Source of the DNA: Spartobacteria bacterium
GTDB lineage: Bacteria > Verrucomicrobiota > Verrucomicrobiia > Chthoniobacterales > Chthoniobacteraceae
DNA length: 35,769 bases
Assembly (NCBI GenBank): GCA_021324825.1
Contig: JAJPII010000003.1
Coordinates: 1 to 35,769 of the forward strand
Reading direction: 5' to 3'
Shown: positions 1 to 8,195 of the stretch, in pieces
How positions within the stretch are numbered: position 1 is the stretch's first letter
How the letters are laid out: each line of letters opens with the position of its first letter
Made by a program: the position numbers and the translations under genes
The notes under the pieces: generated by a model
What the model saw: only the letters and a program-made list of their open reading frames with translations
Databases searched by the model: none
Told to the model about the DNA's origin: nothing

Positions 1-2
1 AG

Positions 3-88
3 TGGTGGGCAGGAGTGGATTCGAACCACTGAAGGCGTAAGCCAGCGGATTTACAGTCCGCCCCGTTTGGCCACTTCGGTACCTACCC
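3..88 (-). tRNA. tRNA-Tyr (GTA)
   Basis: Read on the minus strand the segment folds as a tRNA. The acceptor stem GGGTAGG (82-88) pairs with CCTGCCC (7-13) with one G-U pair. The T arm is AGTGG-TTCGAAT-CCACT, and the anticodon loop reads CTGTAAA with anticodon GTA. The length of 86 nt, with a long variable arm, fits bacterial tRNA-Tyr. The 3' CCA is encoded (3-5). Confidence 0.95.
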
Positions 89-166
89 TTTACCCTTAAC
101 CCGTATTGCGAGGGGGAAAATCAACATGCCGGATTGCCCGGCGGGCCGCAAGCGCCTTTCTGCCCA

Positions 167-742
167 TCACCCCCGCGGATGAATCCTGATGGATGTGATG
201 AGGATGCGATCCAACGGGTTGTCGTTCGTGTCGACGGGCGCCTGGCTGATGGCGTGGAGGACGTCCATGCCCTCGACCACGCGGCCGAAGATGGTGTATT
301 GGCCGTCCAGCTCGGGCATGGGCGCCAGGGTGATGTAGAATTGGCTGCCGCTGGAACGCCGGTTGGGGTTGACTGCGTCCGGCAAGCGCGACATGGCTAC
401 GGTCCCGGCAATGTGTTTGTCATGCAGATGAATCTCGGGCGGCAGGGTGAAGCCGGGGCCGCCGGTGCCGATTTTCGCCTTGTCTTTGCGCTTGCTGAGC
501 GGGTCGCCCGCCTGCACCAGCCTGTCCTTGAAGACGCGGTGGAAGGTGACGCCGTCGTAAAAATGTTTCCGGGCCAGTTCCTCGAAGCTCGCGACGGTGG
601 CGGGGGCGTCCTTGTCGTAGAATTCGATGACGATGCGCTTCAATTGCTTGTCATCGGGCATCTTGACGGAGAGGACGGCGACTTCATCCGCCGCGCAGAG
701 GAGAGGCGGGCAGATCAAGAGCAGGAGGAGCAGGTTTTTCAT
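167..742 (-). CDS. secreted peptidyl-prolyl cis-trans isomerase, cyclophilin type
   Basis: Cyclophilins isomerise X-Pro peptide bonds and assist protein folding. The 191-residue product starts with a hydrophobic leader (about residues 1-17, ending LLCA|AD), so it is predicted to be exported to the periplasm. The mature part carries the cyclophilin core: VTFHRVF with the catalytic Arg, the SGSQFYITLAP strand, and LDGQYTIFGRV near the C-terminus. Tyr replaces the usual His or Trp region residue in the last motif, which is common in bacterial forms. The start codon overlaps the stop of the upstream YgfZ gene by 4 bp (ATGA), so the two are probably translationally coupled. Family assignment is firm; substrate proteins are unknown. 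Confidence 0.93.
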   Translation of the reverse strand: MKNLLLLLLICPPLLCAADEVAVLSVKMPDDKQLKRIVIEFYDKDAPATVASFEELARKHFYDGVTFHRVFKDRLVQAGDPLSKRKDKAKIGTGGPGFTLPPEIHLHDKHIAGTVAMSRLPDAVNPNRRSSGSQFYITLAPMPELDGQYTIFGRVVEGMDVLHAISQAPVDTNDNPLDRILITSIRIHPRG

Positions 743-1587
743 GGGATTAAGGGCAGTTCCCGCGCTTCCACCTGGCAGGCTCCGAGCGCGACGCCTCGCT
801 TCAAATAGCCGAGGGCGGCGTATTTTTCCAAGCCAAAACTATAGACGGCGCTGGTCAGCCAGCCCGCTTCCCTCCCGTCGGGGGCCTGGAGGCGCGCGCC
901 GGGTTCGAGGGGGCTTGCGGAGACAAATCCGCTCAACTGCTTGTTGACGTGGCCGACGCTTTTGAGCCGGGAGATTATTTCCTGGCCTATGTAGCACCCC
1001 TTGTCGTAGTCGATGGCCGTCTTGTCCAGCCCGGCTTCGACGGGGAGGGTCTCTTCGGTCAACTCGCGGCCCCAGCGGGGCAGGCCCGCTTCCACGCGGA
1101 GCACTTCGAGGAGTTCTTCGTTGGCGGCGGGCGGCGCGAGGGCTTTCCAGGCCCGGGGGAAGTTTTCGACCGGCATCAAGAGGTCGAAGCCGTCTGCGCC
1201 GAAGCGGCGGGATCGCACCCCCGCGGCTTCGGGAAGGCCAAAGATGTGGATGAGGGCGGTTTCGTCCGTGATGTCGCGCAGGGTCACGTCACCGGAGATG
1301 ATGTAGCGCTCCAGGCGCGCGGCGAGGCTTTCGCGCAGGGAAGCGTCGGCGTCCAGGAGCAGACGATCCGCTTCGGCGGTGATGAAGACGTCGCCGCTCA
1401 TCTTCCCCTTGGCGGTCAGGACGCAGGCATACTGCGCGCACCCGGCGGAGAGGCGGCGCACGTCGCTGCTGACCTGGCCGTTGAGGAACCGGACGCGATC
1501 CGCGCCGGTCAGTTCGAAGCGCGCGCGCGCCGAGAGGTCCGCCTTGCCTCCGCGCCGTTTGATCTCCGCGTAAATCCCGGGCTGCAC
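739..1587 (-). CDS. ygfZ: YgfZ-like folate-binding protein (iron-sulfur/tRNA modification factor)
   Basis: The protein has 282 residues and a GTG start. The YgfZ signature KGCYIGQE lies at about residues 196-203 and contains the conserved Cys. The N-terminal half carries the GcvT-like folate-binding fold (TGADRVRFLNGQVSSDV at about 27-43). YgfZ proteins use tetrahydrofolate and support certain Fe-S enzymes such as MiaB in tRNA thiomethylation. Their exact chemistry is not settled. The gene sits 5 bp after the dehydrogenase-like gene upstream and overlaps the cyclophilin start by 4 bp, so 3388-167 looks like one transcription unit. Start choice: the GTG lies just before the conserved N-terminal strand and no ATG is available near it. 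Confidence 0.9.
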   Translation of the reverse strand: MQPGIYAEIKRRGGKADLSARARFELTGADRVRFLNGQVSSDVRRLSAGCAQYACVLTAKGKMSGDVFITAEADRLLLDADASLRESLAARLERYIISGDVTLRDITDETALIHIFGLPEAAGVRSRRFGADGFDLLMPVENFPRAWKALAPPAANEELLEVLRVEAGLPRWGRELTEETLPVEAGLDKTAIDYDKGCYIGQEIISRLKSVGHVNKQLSGFVSASPLEPGARLQAPDGREAGWLTSAVYSFGLEKYAALGYLKRGVALGACQVEARELPLIP

Positions 1588-1592
1588 GCCGC

Positions 1593-2723
1593 CTATTTTT
1601 TTCCGAAGGGCCAGCGAAAGCCCTTTGGCCGATCCTCGGGCTTTTCAGCCTCCGCTTCCGCCGGGCTGTCGGGTTTCGACGGTTCACCGGAAAAGGTCGG
1701 CTCCTCTTCGTTGACTTCGTTGATTTCGTTGACTTCCTTGGCTTCCTTGGGCGCGATGGCTGCGGGCGGGGGCTCCTCCGCGGGTTTTTCCTCCGCGGGT
1801 TTTTCGGGCGCGGGTTTTTCGGGCGCGGGCAAGGCTTTCTCGGGTTCGGCGGTTGGCGGCAGGGCGGCTTTTTGCATGTCGCCATAGATTTTGACGACGG
1901 CGGAGAAATCCATCTCCGCCCAGCCGCGGCTCATCCCGTCATAAAGGATGCCCGCCGCGGCGGTGGTCGCGGGCAGGTCCAAGTCCCTGGAGTTGGCCAT
2001 GTGCAGGCCGATCTGGACATCCTTGAACATGTGCTTCATGGAGAAGTGCGGCGGAAACTCGCCCTTCAGCATTCCCGCCAGCTTCAGGTCCATCAACGGG
2101 GAGCGCACGCCGTGGTTTTCCAGGGCGTTTGCGAGGTTCTCGGGGTCGATGCCCGCGCCTTTCACCAGCGCCAACGCCTCCGCGAGGACTTGGACGGTCA
2201 CGGCGCCGATCATGTTGGTGGCGATCTTAAGCGTGGCCGCGGAGCCGATCTCCCCGATCTTGACGATGGCCTTGCTGCTGGCTTGCAATACCGGCTCCAC
2301 CTGGCGGAGCACGTCATCCGCGCCGCCTATATAATAGACGAGCTGCCCTTTCTCGGCGGCTCCCTTGGTGCCGGTGAAGGGGGCGTCGAGGAACTTCGCG
2401 CCGCACATCTGCACCAGGCGCGCGGCTTCCTGTGTGGCCTCGGGGCCGATGGTGGCGTTGCAAAGGATGGTGTGGGAAGGGGTGAGCCTGTCCGCGAAGG
2501 CGTCGATGGTCTCGAACACGGCCTGCGCGTCGGAAACGAATATCTGGATGATGTTGCAGACCTCGGCGACTTCGGCGGCGTTGCCCAGGAAGTTCGGCTC
2601 GGCCCGGGGCGACCTGTTCCAGACGTAAACGTGGTACCCGGCGTTGCGAAGGGACGCGGCGACCCGGCTGCCGATGATCCCCAACCCGATGAGACCGACG
2701 TTCTTGTGCGATTTCCGTGCCAT
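1593..2723 (-). CDS. beta-hydroxyacid dehydrogenase family protein (3-hydroxyisobutyrate dehydrogenase-like) with charged C-terminal tail
   Basis: From the ATG at 2723 the product has 376 residues. Residues 10-18 (GLIGLGIIG) are the Rossmann dinucleotide-binding loop. DAPFTGTKGAA (about 113-123) is the substrate-binding segment, and the GSAATLKIATN motif (about 160-170) holds the catalytic Lys166. This family reduces or oxidises small beta-hydroxyacids such as 3-hydroxyisobutyrate, tartronate semialdehyde or succinic semialdehyde with NAD(P)H; the substrate here cannot be told. The catalytic domain ends near residue 288. About 90 residues of Pro/Glu/Lys-rich sequence follow, with short repeats (EKPAPEKPAEEKPAEE; EVNEINEVNEEE). 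An in-frame TTG at 2741 is an alternative start and would lie 2 bp from the rhomboid stop. Confidence 0.87.
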   Translation of the reverse strand: MARKSHKNVGLIGLGIIGSRVAASLRNAGYHVYVWNRSPRAEPNFLGNAAEVAEVCNIIQIFVSDAQAVFETIDAFADRLTPSHTILCNATIGPEATQEAARLVQMCGAKFLDAPFTGTKGAAEKGQLVYYIGGADDVLRQVEPVLQASSKAIVKIGEIGSAATLKIATNMIGAVTVQVLAEALALVKGAGIDPENLANALENHGVRSPLMDLKLAGMLKGEFPPHFSMKHMFKDVQIGLHMANSRDLDLPATTAAAGILYDGMSRGWAEMDFSAVVKIYGDMQKAALPPTAEPEKALPAPEKPAPEKPAEEKPAEEPPPAAIAPKEAKEVNEINEVNEEEPTFSGEPSKPDSPAEAEAEKPEDRPKGFRWPFGKK

Positions 2724-2743
2724 GGGTGAAGTACGATGCAAGG

Positions 2744-3388
2744 TTATCGGCGCGCCTTTTTAAAGTAAAAAATCAGGAGCAGGCCGGAAAAGAATCCGCC
2801 GATGTGGGCTAGGTAGGCCACGCCGCCCTGTCCGGGGCGGTCGTGAACCTGCGCGAAAACCTGGAGGCCGATCCAGAAGAGGAGGAACACCCAGGCGCGG
2901 ATGGGGACAACCCGCAGGAAGATGAAAATTGGCACGAGGGTGGAGATGGTCGCCCGCGGATGCAACGCCAGGTACGCGCCGAGGACGCCGCTGATGGCTC
3001 CGCTGGCGCCGACCAGCGGAACGGAGGAATTCGGCGAGAAGGCGATGTGCGCCATGTCCGCCGCGATGCCGCACACGCTATAAAGGAGGCCAAACTGCCC
3101 CGATCCCAGGGAGCCTTCCACACTGGCGCCGAATATCCACAGGAACCACATGTTGCCGAGCAGATGCATCCACCCGGCGTGCATAAACATGGCGGCGGCC
3201 ATGTGGATGAAGCTGTCCGGCGTCGGCGAATGGGCGACCTCGGCGGGAACCAGGGCGCCGATCTCGACGGACTCCGGCACGCCCGCCCGCAGTTGCCAGC
3301 CGATGAAGACCAGGCCGTTCAGGAATATGAGGAACAGCGTGACGACGGGAAACCGCCGGCGCGGCTGGTCGTCGTAGAGCGGGATCAT
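2744..3388 (-). CDS. rhomboid-family intramembrane serine protease
   Basis: This 214-residue membrane protein has about six hydrophobic segments. Catalytic elements of rhomboids are all present: GASGAISG with Ser129, AHIGGFFSG with His195 in the last membrane helix, and HLLGNMWFLW with Asn79 supporting the oxyanion. Rhomboids cut transmembrane substrates inside the bilayer. The ATG at 3388 is preferred over an upstream alternative at 3559, because MIPLYDD is a typical N-terminus directly before the first helix and the upstream extension has no membrane or family features. The gene is first in a run of four close genes (rhomboid, dehydrogenase-like, ygfZ, cyclophilin). Substrate unknown. Confidence 0.9.
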   Translation of the reverse strand: MIPLYDDQPRRRFPVVTLFLIFLNGLVFIGWQLRAGVPESVEIGALVPAEVAHSPTPDSFIHMAAAMFMHAGWMHLLGNMWFLWIFGASVEGSLGSGQFGLLYSVCGIAADMAHIAFSPNSSVPLVGASGAISGVLGAYLALHPRATISTLVPIFIFLRVVPIRAWVFLLFWIGLQVFAQVHDRPGQGGVAYLAHIGGFFSGLLLIFYFKKARR

Positions 3389-3452
3389 GGTTGGTTCTTT
3401 ACCGGCGGTTTTAGGCTGGTTTCCACAGCGAATCGCGCCAAAGTCGTAACCG

Positions 3453-3782
3453 ATGCTTCGCGCCGTGGTCGATAGCAACGTCAGCATGGGGCGTTGGAAA
3501 ATGGTTTTGAGCAACACTCTTTGCGCCGAGTATGAGGAAGTCCTCAATGCGGGACGCACCAGGGCTCGGTATGGCCTATGCGCTGTGGCGGAACGGCGCC
3601 GTTTGAAAAGCCCCCGGCTTCCTGTCTTGAGCGACCCGGATGACGAGTCGCAGGTTCATCCCGCATTTGAGGCCGATGTCCGCTGTATTGTCATCCTTAA
3701 CGTGAAACACCTCAATCCCGCGCGCCAGCTTGGCATGGCGGTGCTCACGCCGAAAGAGTTCTTAAAAATCGCAAGGGAGTAA
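3453..3782 (+). pseudogene. degenerate PIN-domain toxin of a toxin-antitoxin pair
   Basis: The 109-residue reading frame matches scattered blocks of the chromosomal PIN-type toxin family (putative RNases, usually about 135-150 residues). The N-terminus MLRAVVDSNV carries the first acidic residue. It is followed almost at once by the WKMVLSNTLCAEYEEVL block, with Glu residues normally 20-25 residues further on. A second jump occurs after RARYGL, where a helix is normally found before CAVAERRR. The C-terminal LSDPDDE, NVKHLNP and VLTPKEFL blocks are in place. I infer two in-frame deletions that remove part of the PIN fold, so activity is unlikely. The frame remains open, so a shortened protein could still be made. 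The partner antitoxin follows 10 bp downstream and is frameshifted. Confidence 0.7.
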
Positions 3783-3792
3783 GGGAACAGGC

Positions 3793-3949
3793 ATGACGAT
3801 TATACAAGCCCAGGTTCCCCGACTATCTCGCCAAACTCGCGGAGGAAGCCGCCGAGAAGGAAAGAATAGCCGTCGATCAAATCGTCGCCCTGGCTCTCTC
3901 CGCGCAGTTTCCAGCATGGAATGTGCGCGATAGCGCCTCTGGCGGGTGA
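3793..3949 (+). pseudogene. frameshifted antitoxin gene of the PIN pair
   Basis: The ATG at 3793 follows an AGGGAACAGG sequence and opens MTIIQAQVP. At the CCCC run 3817-3820 one extra base shifts the frame. Skipping C3820 restores DYLAKLAEEAAEKERIAVDQ and continues through IVALALSAQFPAW to a TGA at 3947. The repaired 51-52 residue product resembles short antitoxins with an N-terminal strand and two helices (ribbon-helix-helix or HicB-tail style) that pair with PIN toxins. As written, the frame is broken. A sequencing error in a homopolymer is possible, but the partner toxin is also damaged, which favours true decay. Confidence 0.65.
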
Positions 3950-3981
3950 CGAATTGTAACTGGGACGGCGCTCGGCATGAT

Positions 3982-5973
3982 TCACATTTTCGCCACGGCG
4001 GCGCGGAGTTGCGCGAAGCGGCTTTTGACCGATTCTTGCGGCACGGGGGCGCTCATGAGTTTCTCGTAGCTGACCATCTCCACGAAGTCGCCCGCTATTT
4101 CCTTGAGGAAGGAACTCGGGTGGCATGGCGCGGCGCCGCCGAATTTCACGCGCCCGCGGCAGTACGTGAGCAGGAGCGTCCGCATCGCGCGCGTGATGCC
4201 GACGTAGAAGAGCCGGCGTTCTTCATCCAGGGAGCCTTCCAGCTTGGAACGGTCGTGCGGCAGGATGCCTTCCTCCAGCCCGACCAGCGCGACGTGGCGG
4301 AACTCGAGGCCCTTCGCGGCGTGCAGCGTTATCAGGGTGACGCCCGCGCCCGGCTCCTCCTTTTCCTCGCGGCTCCGGTCGAGGCTGACTTCATCCAGGA
4401 AGCCTTGCAGGCCGCCGTTCCCGCGCTGCTCGTAGCGCGAGAGCGACTCGATCATTTGTTTTACATTCGTTTCGCGGTTCAGCGCTTCCTCCGGCGTGGC
4501 GCAACTCCGCTTCAAGTCGTCCAGGAAGCCGCTCTCGAGCATGAGATCGGTCATCACGGTCGAGAAGACGGTTAGAGGCGCGGCGGCGCGCGTCTCGTAC
4601 GCGTCGAGGAGCGCCATGAAGTCCTTGATGCGCCCGGCGGTGCGCGAGGGGAGGGCGTCGAGGAATGCCGGCTCGTTCAAGGCGCGGAAGAGGCTGCTCT
4701 TCGCGCGGACGCTGAACTCCAGGGCGCGGTCGAGGGTCGATTCTCCGATGCCCCGCGGTGTGGCCTGGATTATCCTCAAGAGGGAAATGTCGTCGTCCGG
4801 GTTCAGGAGGCACGCGGCGTAGGCGAGGAAATCCTTGATCTCGCGCCGGTCGTAGAAGCTCTTACCGCCCACGAGCCGGTAGGGGATTCGCAGGCGCCGG
4901 AGATTTTCCTCCAGCAGCCGCGATTGCGCGTTCATGCGGTACAGGACGGCGAATTCCTCCCACGGGACGCCTTCGACGGTTTGCCGGCGCTGGATTTCCT
5001 CGACGACGAATTTCGCTTCCTCGCGGTCGTCGGGCATCTGGACGGCGCGCACTTTTTCCCCTTCGCCGCCCGCGCTCCAGAGGTTTTTCGGGTGGCGGCG
5101 CGGGTTGTTGCGGATGAGTTTGTTGGCGGCGCCGAGGATGACGTTCGTGCTGCGGTAGTTTTGCTCCAGCTTTACGATGGCCGGGTTCGGGAAATGCCGT
5201 TCGAAGTCCAGGATGTTCGAGGCCTCGGCGCCCCGCCAGCCGTAGATGCTCTGGTCGTCATCGCCGACGACGCAGACGTTGCGCTCCCCGTCCGCGAGGA
5301 GGCTCACGAGATCGAGCTGGAGTCTGTTTGTGTCCTGGAACTCGTCGACCATTATCTGCCGGTATTTCTTCTGCCAATGCGCCCGCGCTTCGGGATGTTC
5401 TTTCAGCAACTGGACGGCCAGGAGCAGCAGGTCGTCGAAGTCGACGGCGTTGAGGCTCTTCAGTTGCCGCTGGTACCGGTTGAAGACGGCGGCGACGAGG
5501 GTTTCCTCGTTCTCGGCGAAGGCGCGGCCGCTGTTCTTCGCTTTGCTGATGAAGGCTTTGGCGATTTGCGCGTCGAGCTTTTCGTCCTTCGCCGCGGTGC
5601 GAACGATGATTTTCTTGAGCAGCCCGGTTTGCTCGGAGTCGTCGTAGATGCTGAAGTTGTTCTTATACCCCAGCTTGTCGATGTGCTGGCGCAGCAGGCG
5701 CACGCACAGGGCGTGGAAGGTGGACATGGTGACCCGTTTGGCGTCTTCCTTGTCCACCATCCTGGCGAGGCGTTCGCGCATCTCGCCGGCGGCCTTGTTG
5801 GTGAAGGTCAGCGCGAGGATGCACCCGGGGTCGAACCCCTGGGCGATGAGGAACGCCACGCGCGAAGTGATGACGCGCGTCTTGCCCGTGCCCGCCCCCG
5901 CGAGGATGAGGAGCGGCCCGGCGATGGAACGCACGGCGCGTTCCTGGGCTTCGTTCAGGTCAAAGAGCCGCAT
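3982..5973 (-). CDS. UvrD/PcrA/Rep-type superfamily 1 DNA helicase
   Basis: The 663-residue protein contains the SF1 helicase motifs in order: Walker A AGAGTGKT (25-32), LTFTNKAAGEM (Ia), DEFQDT (210-215, Walker B), GDDDQSIYGWRG (237-248, III), LEQNYRS (IV), TLHAAKGLEF (V) and FYVGITRA (VI). These enzymes unwind DNA 3' to 5' in excision and mismatch repair and remove proteins from DNA. The family is usually 650-730 residues, so the protein is complete. The ATG at 5973 is chosen because MRLFDLNEAQERAV is the typical N-terminus. It overlaps the 3' end of the upstream HldE-PurN fusion gene by 14 bp. Whether it is PcrA, UvrD or Rep cannot be decided by eye. Confidence 0.95.
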   Translation of the reverse strand: MRLFDLNEAQERAVRSIAGPLLILAGAGTGKTRVITSRVAFLIAQGFDPGCILALTFTNKAAGEMRERLARMVDKEDAKRVTMSTFHALCVRLLRQHIDKLGYKNNFSIYDDSEQTGLLKKIIVRTAAKDEKLDAQIAKAFISKAKNSGRAFAENEETLVAAVFNRYQRQLKSLNAVDFDDLLLLAVQLLKEHPEARAHWQKKYRQIMVDEFQDTNRLQLDLVSLLADGERNVCVVGDDDQSIYGWRGAEASNILDFERHFPNPAIVKLEQNYRSTNVILGAANKLIRNNPRRHPKNLWSAGGEGEKVRAVQMPDDREEAKFVVEEIQRRQTVEGVPWEEFAVLYRMNAQSRLLEENLRRLRIPYRLVGGKSFYDRREIKDFLAYAACLLNPDDDISLLRIIQATPRGIGESTLDRALEFSVRAKSSLFRALNEPAFLDALPSRTAGRIKDFMALLDAYETRAAAPLTVFSTVMTDLMLESGFLDDLKRSCATPEEALNRETNVKQMIESLSRYEQRGNGGLQGFLDEVSLDRSREEKEEPGAGVTLITLHAAKGLEFRHVALVGLEEGILPHDRSKLEGSLDEERRLFYVGITRAMRTLLLTYCRGRVKFGGAAPCHPSSFLKEIAGDFVEMVSYEKLMSAPVPQESVKSRFAQLRAAVAKM

Positions 5974-7003
5974 GCGCCAGTTTCGAGAGGACTTCCGGGT
6001 AAAGGGCGTGCTCCTGCGCCTGGATGCGCGCGTGGAGGGTCTCGGCGGTGTCGCCCGGAAGGATGGGGACTTCCCGTTGCGCGATGATTTCCCCGCTGTC
6101 CATGCCCGCATCGACATAATGCACCGTGCAGCCGGTGACGCTTTCGCCGCTCGCGAGCGCCTGTTTCCACGCCTCCATCCCCGGAAACTTCGGGAGCAGC
6201 GAGGGATGGATGTTGATGATCCGCCTCGGAAAGGCCGCGAGCATCGGCTCTTTCAGCATCCGCATGAAACCGGCAAGGACCACCAGGTCGACTTTCGCCT
6301 CCTTCAGGATTTCCACGATGGCGTTCTCGGCCTCCGGCTCGAGCTTCGTGCGGAACCTGCCGGGAGGGACAAAGACCGCCTTTATCCCGCGTTCCCGCGC
6401 AAGGTCGAGGATGGGCGCGGCCTCCACGTCGGAGAGGACGACGGCGGTCTCGGCGCGCAACCGCCCTTGCTCGATCTCCCGCTGGATCGCCGCGAAGTTG
6501 GAGCCTTTCCCCGAGCCGAGCACGCCGAGGCGAACCGCGGATCGCTTCAAGATGGCCGTCGTCGAGCGGCCCGGAACCAGCGGGAGAATCCTGATCTCGC
6601 TCCCGCCTTCGCGCAAAGCCGCCGCTTCCTCCGGGTTCAGGCTTTCGACCGTGTAATCCCCGCCCTTGGCGTAGACGTGGGGCCGCACCGCGCGCGCCAG
6701 GGCGGTTATCCGCTCCCCGGGAAAGATGGTGACGTAGTCCACGCACTCCAGCGCCGCCAGCACTTCCGCGCGATCCGCCTCCCCGTTGACCGGGCGGCCC
6801 GGCCCTTTCAAGGCGCGCACGGAGCCGTCGCCATTCAAGCCGACCGCCAGGGCGTCTCCCAGCTCCCGCGCCTGCCGCAGGTACCGCACGTGCCCGGCGT
6901 GCAGGATGTCGAAGCAGCCGTTCGTGAAGACGAGCCGCCGCCCCTTCGCGGCGAGGGCGTCCCGCGCGGCGGAGAGTTCGGAGGCGGAGAGGATTTTGGA
7001 CAT
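5960..7003 (-). CDS. fusion of heptose-phosphate adenylyltransferase domain (HldE-C/RfaE2) and phosphoribosylglycinamide formyltransferase (PurN)
   Basis: One open frame of 347 residues joins two enzymes. Residues 1-about 145 form a nucleotidyltransferase of the RfaE C-terminal type: FTNGCFDILHAGHVRYL (26-42) holds the HxGH signature, and later YAKGGDY is typical of this family. It activates heptose 1-phosphate with ATP for lipopolysaccharide core synthesis. Residues about 158-347 are PurN, which formylates GAR with 10-formyl-THF in purine synthesis. It has GVLGSGKGSNFAAI (160-173), NIHPSLLP with Asn264 and His266, and DAGMDSGEII with the catalytic Asp around 298-302. All key residues of both halves are retained and there is no internal stop or frameshift. 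ATG 7003 is preferred to the TTG at 7012. The 3' end overlaps the helicase start by 14 bp. Confidence 0.93.
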   Translation of the reverse strand: MSKILSASELSAARDALAAKGRRLVFTNGCFDILHAGHVRYLRQARELGDALAVGLNGDGSVRALKGPGRPVNGEADRAEVLAALECVDYVTIFPGERITALARAVRPHVYAKGGDYTVESLNPEEAAALREGGSEIRILPLVPGRSTTAILKRSAVRLGVLGSGKGSNFAAIQREIEQGRLRAETAVVLSDVEAAPILDLARERGIKAVFVPPGRFRTKLEPEAENAIVEILKEAKVDLVVLAGFMRMLKEPMLAAFPRRIINIHPSLLPKFPGMEAWKQALASGESVTGCTVHYVDAGMDSGEIIAQREVPILPGDTAETLHARIQAQEHALYPEVLSKLAHAAL

Positions 7004-7077
7004 GCGGTTCAAAAATTTAAGATGTAAAGATTTTGGGGACTTTGCGATAGTCCGTAAATCACTATGTGGCGCTCCCC

Positions 7078-8193
7078 ATGCTAGCCGATCCCCGCCTGGA
7101 TAAATTGGCGGCGAATCTCGCCGGTTATTCGGTGGCTTTGAAGCCGGGGGAGAAGGTGTTGATAGATGTATTCGACATCCCGCCCGAGATGACCGTGGCC
7201 CTCATCCGCGCGGCCCGGGCGCTTGGGGCGATTCCCTTCGTCAACTTGAACCAGGCCCGCATTTCCCGCGAACTGGCCCGCGAGGCCCGCGAGGATCAAT
7301 ACGCCCTCCTAGCCGGGCTGGAACTGGCGCGCATGAAAAAGATGGACGCCTACATCGCCGTCCGGGGCGGGCACAATATCTCCGAGATGTCCGACGTGCC
7401 CGACGACAGGATCAAGCTCGTCGCCAGGAAGATGAAGCCCGTGCTCGACCACCGGGTAAAGAAGACCCGCTGGTGCGTCCTGCGCTGGCCCACCCCATCC
7501 ATGTCGCAACTGGCCGGGATGAGCACCGAGCAGTTCGAGAATTTCTTCTTCGACGTCTGCGGACTCGACCACAGCCGGATGCAGCCCGGCATGCGCGCCC
7601 TGAAGGCGTTGATGGACTCCACCGACAAGGTCGAAATAAAAGGCCCGGAGACCGACTTGCGGTTCAGCGTCAAGAACATCCCGGCCATCCTCTGCGGCGG
7701 CTCGCACAACATCCCGGACGGCGAAGTCTTCACCGCCCCCGTCAGGAATTCCGTGCAAGGGCATGTGACCTTCAACGCCCCGTCCGTTTACCAGGGCGTT
7801 TCCTTCGACGGCGTCCGGCTGGAATTCAAGGACGGCCGCATCGTCCACGCCACGAGCAACCAGACCGATAAGCTGGTCAAGATCCTCGATTCCGACCCGG
7901 GCGCGCGCTACATCGGCGAATTCTCGCTCGCCTTCAACCCGTACATCCTGCACCCGATCCGCGACATCCTCTTCGACGAAAAGATATGCGGCTCCTTCCA
8001 CTTCACACCCGGGCAGGCGTACGAGCAGGCGGATAACGGGAACCGCAGCCAGGTGCATTGGGACCTCGTCTCCATCCAGCGCCCGGAATACGGCGGAGGC
8101 ACGATCCACTTCGACGGCAAGCTCATCCGCGCGGACGGCCTCTTCATCCCCAAGGCCCTCTGCGCGCTCAACCCGGAAAACTTGCGCTCCTGA
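7078..8193 (+). CDS. M29-family metallo-aminopeptidase
   Basis: From the ATG at 7078 ([11 protein letters not shown]) the product has 371 residues; a GTG at 7066 is an alternative start. The sequence matches the M29 aminopeptidases (AmpS/aminopeptidase T type). The N-terminal domain contains [11 protein letters not shown]. The metal-site blocks follow: [21 protein letters not shown], an [11 protein letters not shown] segment and VHWDLV, which provide the Glu, His and Asp ligands. These cytosolic enzymes remove N-terminal residues from peptides using two metal ions. The stop is 2 bp before the heparinase-like gene, so the pair probably forms an operon, though no shared pathway is obvious. Confidence 0.88.
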   Translation: MLADPRLDKLAANLAGYSVALKPGEKVLIDVFDIPPEMTVALIRAARALGAIPFVNLNQARISRELAREAREDQYALLAGLELARMKKMDAYIAVRGGHNISEMSDVPDDRIKLVARKMKPVLDHRVKKTRWCVLRWPTPSMSQLAGMSTEQFENFFFDVCGLDHSRMQPGMRALKALMDSTDKVEIKGPETDLRFSVKNIPAILCGGSHNIPDGEVFTAPVRNSVQGHVTFNAPSVYQGVSFDGVRLEFKDGRIVHATSNQTDKLVKILDSDPGARYIGEFSLAFNPYILHPIRDILFDEKICGSFHFTPGQAYEQADNGNRSQVHWDLVSIQRPEYGGGTIHFDGKLIRADGLFIPKALCALNPENLRS

Positions 8194-8195
8194 GC

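Noticed and set aside
3389..3559. An N-terminal extension of the rhomboid protease up to 3559
   Set aside because: It overlaps the divergent PIN-like gene, and the added residues do not resemble rhomboid N-termini.
4924..6087. Long plus-strand frames opposite the helicase (also 17493-19181 opposite amtB, 20042-21484 opposite the permease and 33648-35357 opposite araB)
   Set aside because: All are antisense to genes with full sets of motifs, and their compositions are typical of GC-driven shadows.
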